Below, piece after piece: positions 60,694-64,000 of a stretch of 64,000 bases of DNA. Source of the DNA: Alteraurantiacibacter buctensis (GTDB lineage Bacteria > Pseudomonadota > Alphaproteobacteria > Sphingomonadales > Sphingomonadaceae); contig NZ_WTYV01000001.1 of NCBI RefSeq assembly GCF_009827655.1, positions 908,354-972,353 of the forward strand. Reading direction: 5' to 3'. The translations under genes were made by a program, and so were the position numbers. Each line of letters opens with the position of its first letter. The stretch's first letter is position 1. The notes beneath the pieces are model-generated. The model did not search any database, had not been told where the DNA came from, and saw only the letters and a list, made by a program, of their open reading frames with translations.

Positions 60694-61452
60694 TCAGTCG
60701 CGCGCAGGCGCCAGATTGACAGCCGAGTACTTGCCTCGTCGGTCGACTTCGAGATCGAATTCGAAGCGGTCGCCCTCGTTGATGCCCGGCAGGCCCGAAC
60801 GCTCCACCGCGCTGATGTGAACGAAAGCGTCTTCCTTGCCATCGTCACGGGTGATGAAGCCAAAGCCCTTCATGGCGTTGAAGAACTTGACAGTGCCCAC
60901 GGCCTTCTCGCCGGTCAGCTCGCGCTGCGGGCTCTTGGGCGTTGCAGCCACGGCGATAACATCGCCCACCACCTGCAGATCGGCTGCGGACACCTTGCCG
61001 CCACGATCCACCAGGTTGAACTGCAGTTCCTGCCCTTCGGCCAGACCTTCCAGCCCGGCGCGTTCCACCTGGCTGATGTGCACGAACACGTCTTCCCCGC
61101 CCTCATCGCGCTGGATGAAGCCGAAACCCTTCTGGGCATTGAAGAACTTTACCTTGCCCTTGCCGGTGCCGACAACCTGGGCGGGCATACCGCCACCGCC
61201 GCCGCCGCCGCGAGGCCCGCCACCGCCGCCGCCACGCGGGCCGCCGAAGCCACCCTCACGCGAACCACCGCCGCCGAAGCGATCGCCGCCGCCGCCGCCA
61301 CCGAAACGGTCGCCACCACCGCCGAAGCGATCACCGCCGCCGCGCCAGTCGTTACCCATCGGAGCCGGACCACCGAAGGGATCGAAACCTTCTTCGCCGA
61401 AACCGTCCCGCTTGTCGCGTCCCCGGCCGCGACGCCCTCTGTCATAACCCAT
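60694..61452 (-). CDS. Double cold-shock-domain protein with Gly-rich N-terminus
   Basis: 252 residues. The N-terminal third (about 1-90) is a disordered Arg/Gly/Phe-rich region with repeats such as GGGDRFGG. Two cold-shock domains follow (about 97-165 and 180-247): KGKVKFFNAQKGFGFIQRDE with VFVHISQVE, and VGTVKFFNAMKGFGFITRDD with AFVHISAVE, both with RNP1 and RNP2 motifs. Likely an RNA chaperone. ATG 61452 is chosen; the upstream TTG is unlikely. Confidence 0.9.
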   Translation of the reverse strand: MGYDRGRRGRGRDKRDGFGEEGFDPFGGPAPMGNDWRGGGDRFGGGGDRFGGGGGGDRFGGGGSREGGFGGPRGGGGGGPRGGGGGGGMPAQVVGTGKGKVKFFNAQKGFGFIQRDEGGEDVFVHISQVERAGLEGLAEGQELQFNLVDRGGKVSAADLQVVGDVIAVAATPKSPQRELTGEKAVGTVKFFNAMKGFGFITRDDGKEDAFVHISAVERSGLPGINEGDRFEFDLEVDRRGKYSAVNLAPARD

Positions 61453-61679
61453 GTATGCGAACAACCTTCATCCCGCCCTTGCGATTCACCCGGTGGCGCG
61501 GACGGAAATCCCGCCGGATGGAAGCGCAGGTCTAGCCCGCCACTCCGTGACCGTGCCGCCTATACAGGAGAATCTGCGCGCTGGCGAATGATTTACGTTT
61601 TGCGCTCTTGTAGCACACTGGCGGGGATGCAATTGAAGTTTCGCAGTCCCCGCAGGGCTGCCCAGCGGGAGCTTTCGGG

Positions 61680-62120
61680 ATGAGCGATTTCAGGCAATTG
61701 TCCGACCAGGTCTGGGCCAGCCCGCAGATCACCCTGGCCGACGTGCAGGCCGCCGCCGCGATGGGCTTCGCGCTGGTAATCAACAACCGGCCCGAGGGCG
61801 AAAGCCCCGACCAGACGCCGGGTGAGGATATTGCCGCAGCCGTGCGCGCAGCGGGCATGGACTATTGCGCCATCCCCATCGCCCCTGGCGGTTTCACGCA
61901 CGAGCAGGTGGCAGACATGGCCAAGGCCCTGGGCGAAGCCGGCGGGCCGGTGCTTGCCTATTGCCGTTCCGGCACCCGTTCCACGCTGCTCTGGTCGCTG
62001 GCGCAGGCCGCAGCGGGCGAGGACCCCGATTCCATCGCGAGCGCGGCCTTGCAGGCTGGATACGACATCGCCCCGATCCGGGGCATCGTCGAGTCGCTGG
62101 CGGCCGAGGCGCGCAACTGA
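61680..62120 (+). CDS. TIGR01244-family sulfurtransferase/phosphatase-like protein
   Basis: 146 residues. PTP-like P-loop AYCRSGTRSTLLWSLAQ (CRSGTRS) and start LSDQVWASPQITLADVQAAA typical of the family that also forms the N-terminal part of Blh proteins in plant-associated bacteria. Phosphatase or sulfide-oxidising roles have been proposed for relatives. Three genes run together: this one, 62122 and 62523. Confidence 0.85.
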   Translation: MSDFRQLSDQVWASPQITLADVQAAAAMGFALVINNRPEGESPDQTPGEDIAAAVRAAGMDYCAIPIAPGGFTHEQVADMAKALGEAGGPVLAYCRSGTRSTLLWSLAQAAAGEDPDSIASAALQAGYDIAPIRGIVESLAAEARN

Positions 62121-62121
62121 C

Positions 62122-62523
62122 ATGTCCGGGCCGCTGCCCCTGGCACTGGCCCTGCTCGCAGTACTGGCCCTTGTGGCGCTGGCCCATTGGCTGGGCTTCA
62201 GCCGAGCGGCCAAGCTGTCGGGTCCCGACCATGCGACTGCCCTGGCGCAGAGCCTGCCGGGCGGCTTTTCTCCCGTTGACCTGGCCATCTCGCGTGATGG
62301 CGGCGGTGCCCTGCTGCGCGATGCGAGCGGGCAGGTGGCCATTATCGCGCCTGTCGGTGCGCATTTCGTTGTGCGGTTACCAGCCAATCGGTTCTACGCG
62401 CGCCCGGCCGGTAAGGGCCTGATCGAAGTGCGCGGCGAAGACTTTGCAGCACTGCTGGATCTTGGCGAGGAGGGTGCACGCTGGCTGGCCATCCTTTCCG
62501 GCGCTTCCCCGGCTGGCCAGTAA
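62122..62523 (+). CDS. Hypothetical membrane-anchored protein
   Basis: 133 residues with one N-terminal membrane segment (about 4-24) and a soluble domain with strands such as GAHFVVRLPANRFYARP and RGEDFAALLDLGEEG. No recognised family. Starts one base after the previous stop and shares TAATG with the next start, so the three are one operon. Confidence 0.6.
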   Translation: MSGPLPLALALLAVLALVALAHWLGFSRAAKLSGPDHATALAQSLPGGFSPVDLAISRDGGGALLRDASGQVAIIAPVGAHFVVRLPANRFYARPAGKGLIEVRGEDFAALLDLGEEGARWLAILSGASPAGQ

Positions 62524-63407
62524 TGGGCTTCGATCCCCTGCCCTATGCCGTGCCCCTGTTCGTGCTGCTGATCGCGGCCGAACTGCTCTGGGCCAAACGC
62601 ACGGGCCGGATGGCCGCGTATGAAACCCGCGACACCGCCGTTTCGCTGGGGCTGGGGCTGGGCAGCGTCGTCGCGGGGGCGTTGGCGGCGCCGGCGGTGC
62701 TGGCAATCATGGCCCATATCTACAGCTTGACCCCGCTGCGGATCGGCTGGGCCTGGTGGGCCTGGCCATTGTGCTTCCTTGCTGACGATCTGGCCTATTA
62801 CTGGCAGCATCGCGCCGGACACCGGGTGCGCTGGTTCTGGGCCAGCCACGTCAATCACCACTCCAGCCAGCATTACAACCTGTCCACTGCCCTGCGGCAG
62901 ACCTGGACCGGCTTCCTGGCCATAACCTTCGTTTTTCGCCTGCCGCTGGTGGCGGTTGGTTTTGCGCCGGAATTGGTGCTCGCCTGCGCTGGCCTGAACC
63001 TCGTCTACCAGTTCTGGATCCACACCGAGGCGGTTGGCCGCTTGCCGCGCTGGTTCGAGGCGGTATTCAACACCCCCTCGCACCACCGGGTGCATCATGC
63101 CACCAATCCGCGCTACCTTGATCGCAACTTCGCCGGCACATTCATCGTGTGGGATCGCCTGTTCGGTACGTTTGAGCCGGAACGGGACGACGAGCAGGTC
63201 CGCTATGGCATTGTCCACCAGCTCGGCGGCTTCAACATCCTGAAGGCAGCGTTTCACGAATGGCTGGCCATCGGCCGCGACCTCGTCCGCGCCCCCTGGA
63301 AGGCCAAGGCTGGCTACCTGCTGCGTGAACCCGGCTGGTCGCACGATGGCAGCCGCGAAACCTCCGCCATGATCCGCAGGCGCCACGGGATTGAAGACGC
63401 GCAGTAG
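62523..63407 (+). CDS. Sterol desaturase/fatty-acid hydroxylase family protein
   Basis: Membrane-bound di-iron oxygenase of 294 residues. Histidine clusters are YYWQHRAGH, SHVNHHSSQHYN and NTPSHHRVHHATN (about 95-215). Four membrane segments. Substrates in this family include sterols, sphingoid bases and carotenoids; with spt in this window, hydroxylation of a sphingoid or fatty chain is possible but unproven. Starts one base inside the previous stop. Confidence 0.87.
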   Translation: MGFDPLPYAVPLFVLLIAAELLWAKRTGRMAAYETRDTAVSLGLGLGSVVAGALAAPAVLAIMAHIYSLTPLRIGWAWWAWPLCFLADDLAYYWQHRAGHRVRWFWASHVNHHSSQHYNLSTALRQTWTGFLAITFVFRLPLVAVGFAPELVLACAGLNLVYQFWIHTEAVGRLPRWFEAVFNTPSHHRVHHATNPRYLDRNFAGTFIVWDRLFGTFEPERDDEQVRYGIVHQLGGFNILKAAFHEWLAIGRDLVRAPWKAKAGYLLREPGWSHDGSRETSAMIRRRHGIEDAQ

Positions 63408-63560
63408 CACTTGGCAGAACACGAGACTTCGGGGGGCGCGGGCCCCTGCCGGTTCTGATCGCGCAAGGGCTACGGGACCCAGCAGGCTCTCGCGCTCCCT
63501 CTCCGTCGGCTACCTCAGTTCCCTGTGTGACTTGGCCGGCGCCAGGAAGAGCGCAAAGAA

Positions 63561-63593
63561 AAAGGGCCGGAGGTTTCCCCCCGGCCCCTTTCT
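63561..63593. terminator. Terminator between the desaturase and OmpA genes
   Basis: Stem AAAGGGCCGG (63561-63570) with CCGGCCCCTTT (63581-63591, one extra C), with short T tracts on both strands. Serves the convergent genes. The rest of 63408-63613 shows no gene. Confidence 0.65.
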
Positions 63594-63613
63594 GTTTGCC
63601 TTGCGGCTATCGC

Positions 63614-63978
63614 TTAGCGACCCGAACCCGGACCGTAGGTGATTTCCACCCGGCGGTTCTGCAGTTCGCGGACACCGTCGGCGGTCGGCACGCGGTTCTG
63701 GCTTTCGCCGAACGCCTGGGCCGAGATCCGCGCAGCGGGGATGCCCTTGCCGGCCAGGTAGGTCTGGACCGCAGCGTTACGACGTTCGGACAGGCCGACG
63801 TTGTACTGGGTCGAACCCGAGCGGTCGGCGTGGCCGGCCAGCATGATCGCCGCGGTACCGCAGTTGCCATAGGCCGTCACGGCGCTGTCGAGCACGCGGG
63901 CCGCTTCCGGCGTGATCACCGACTGATCCCAGTCGAAGAACACGATGTACGGGCCCTGGTTACACGGCGTCGCGAACT
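63614..63978 (-). CDS. OmpA-family protein, C-terminal part (cut by contig edge)
   Basis: C-terminal peptidoglycan-binding domain of about 121 residues: IVFFDWDQSVITPEAARVLD, LAGHADRSGSTQYNVGLSERR, and NRRVEITYG. In sphingomonads this is the end of a longer outer-membrane protein with a barrel or repeats at the front. The sequence before about 63978 on this strand is lost; the short MCREK that a translation would show comes from adapter bases, not the gene. Confidence 0.85.
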
Positions 63979-64000
63979 TTTCCCTACACACGCTCTTCCG
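63979..64000. other. Sequencing adapter remnant at the window end
   Basis: The last 22 bases read TTTCCCTACAC then ACGCTCTTCCG. The Illumina TruSeq/universal adapter has the same order with one extra G between those parts. This is not genomic sequence. Confidence 0.9.

Noticed and set aside
1..64000. tRNA, rRNA, tmRNA and CRISPR arrays
   Set aside because: Intergenic regions were inspected for cloverleaf-like or repeat-spacer patterns and none was found; a covariance-model scan would be decisive.

Overview
The window is chromosomal DNA of high G+C from an alphaproteobacterium, most likely order Sphingomonadales. The markers are a soluble serine palmitoyltransferase with its own acyl carrier protein, the cell-cycle regulators CtrA and DivK, a DUF4167 protein, a lignostilbene-type dioxygenase and a gene transfer agent (GTA) remnant. 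Most of it is ordinary core genome. Coding density is high, with many 1 to 4 base gene overlaps. No rRNA, tRNA or CRISPR array was recognised.

Layout. 1-4.6 kb: end of an M24 aminopeptidase, an EF-hand protein and an OmpR-type two-component pair. 4.6-12 kb: CoA-transferase subunits scoA/scoB with a HAD-like lipoprotein between them, a GST, a GbsR-type regulator with membrane proteins and an MFS transporter. 12-19.4 kb (minus strand): metK, lnt, a DUF4167 gene, prmC-prfA and hisS. 19.5-29.2 kb: lignostilbene-type dioxygenase facing a luciferase-like monooxygenase, then ppa, lptB-rpoN, ctrA, trmB and a TSUP permease. 29.2-43 kb: TonB receptor, a putative ribosome-modification pair (uL16-type hydroxylase and RluE-like synthase), maeB, mutS, gluQ, an HNH nuclease, a peptide-binding lipoprotein, PilZ and a cysteine-poor DksA. 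43-51 kb: a Sel1 protein behind a CtrA-like box, a tightly overlapped five-gene operon divergent from divK, a lone PycTM-domain protein, acp-spt, osmC and a YqaA-type protein.

51.1-56.3 kb is the accessory region. A complete 3.7 kb IS1595-family transposon (51138-54840) has 25-base inverted ends and a perfect 8-base target duplication. Besides the transposase it carries a module of small uncharacterised genes, two perfect DnaA boxes and clustered GANTC sites. It lies just upstream of a collapsed GTA locus: a small-terminase gene and the first part of the large-terminase gene run straight into the 3' part of a DUF2793 gene, and everything between is gone.

56.3-64 kb: queC, a DUF3617-like secreted protein, hslO, argD-argF, a double cold-shock-domain protein, a TIGR01244-type phosphatase, a sterol-desaturase-type enzyme and an OmpA domain. 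The OmpA gene is cut at the window end, where the last 22 bases match an Illumina adapter with one base missing, so this end is an assembly edge and not biology.

Several parts suggest shared cell-cycle control: two GANTC sites and chained CtrA-like boxes before ctrA, a CtrA-like box before the Sel1 gene, divK, and GANTC/DnaA motifs inside the transposon.
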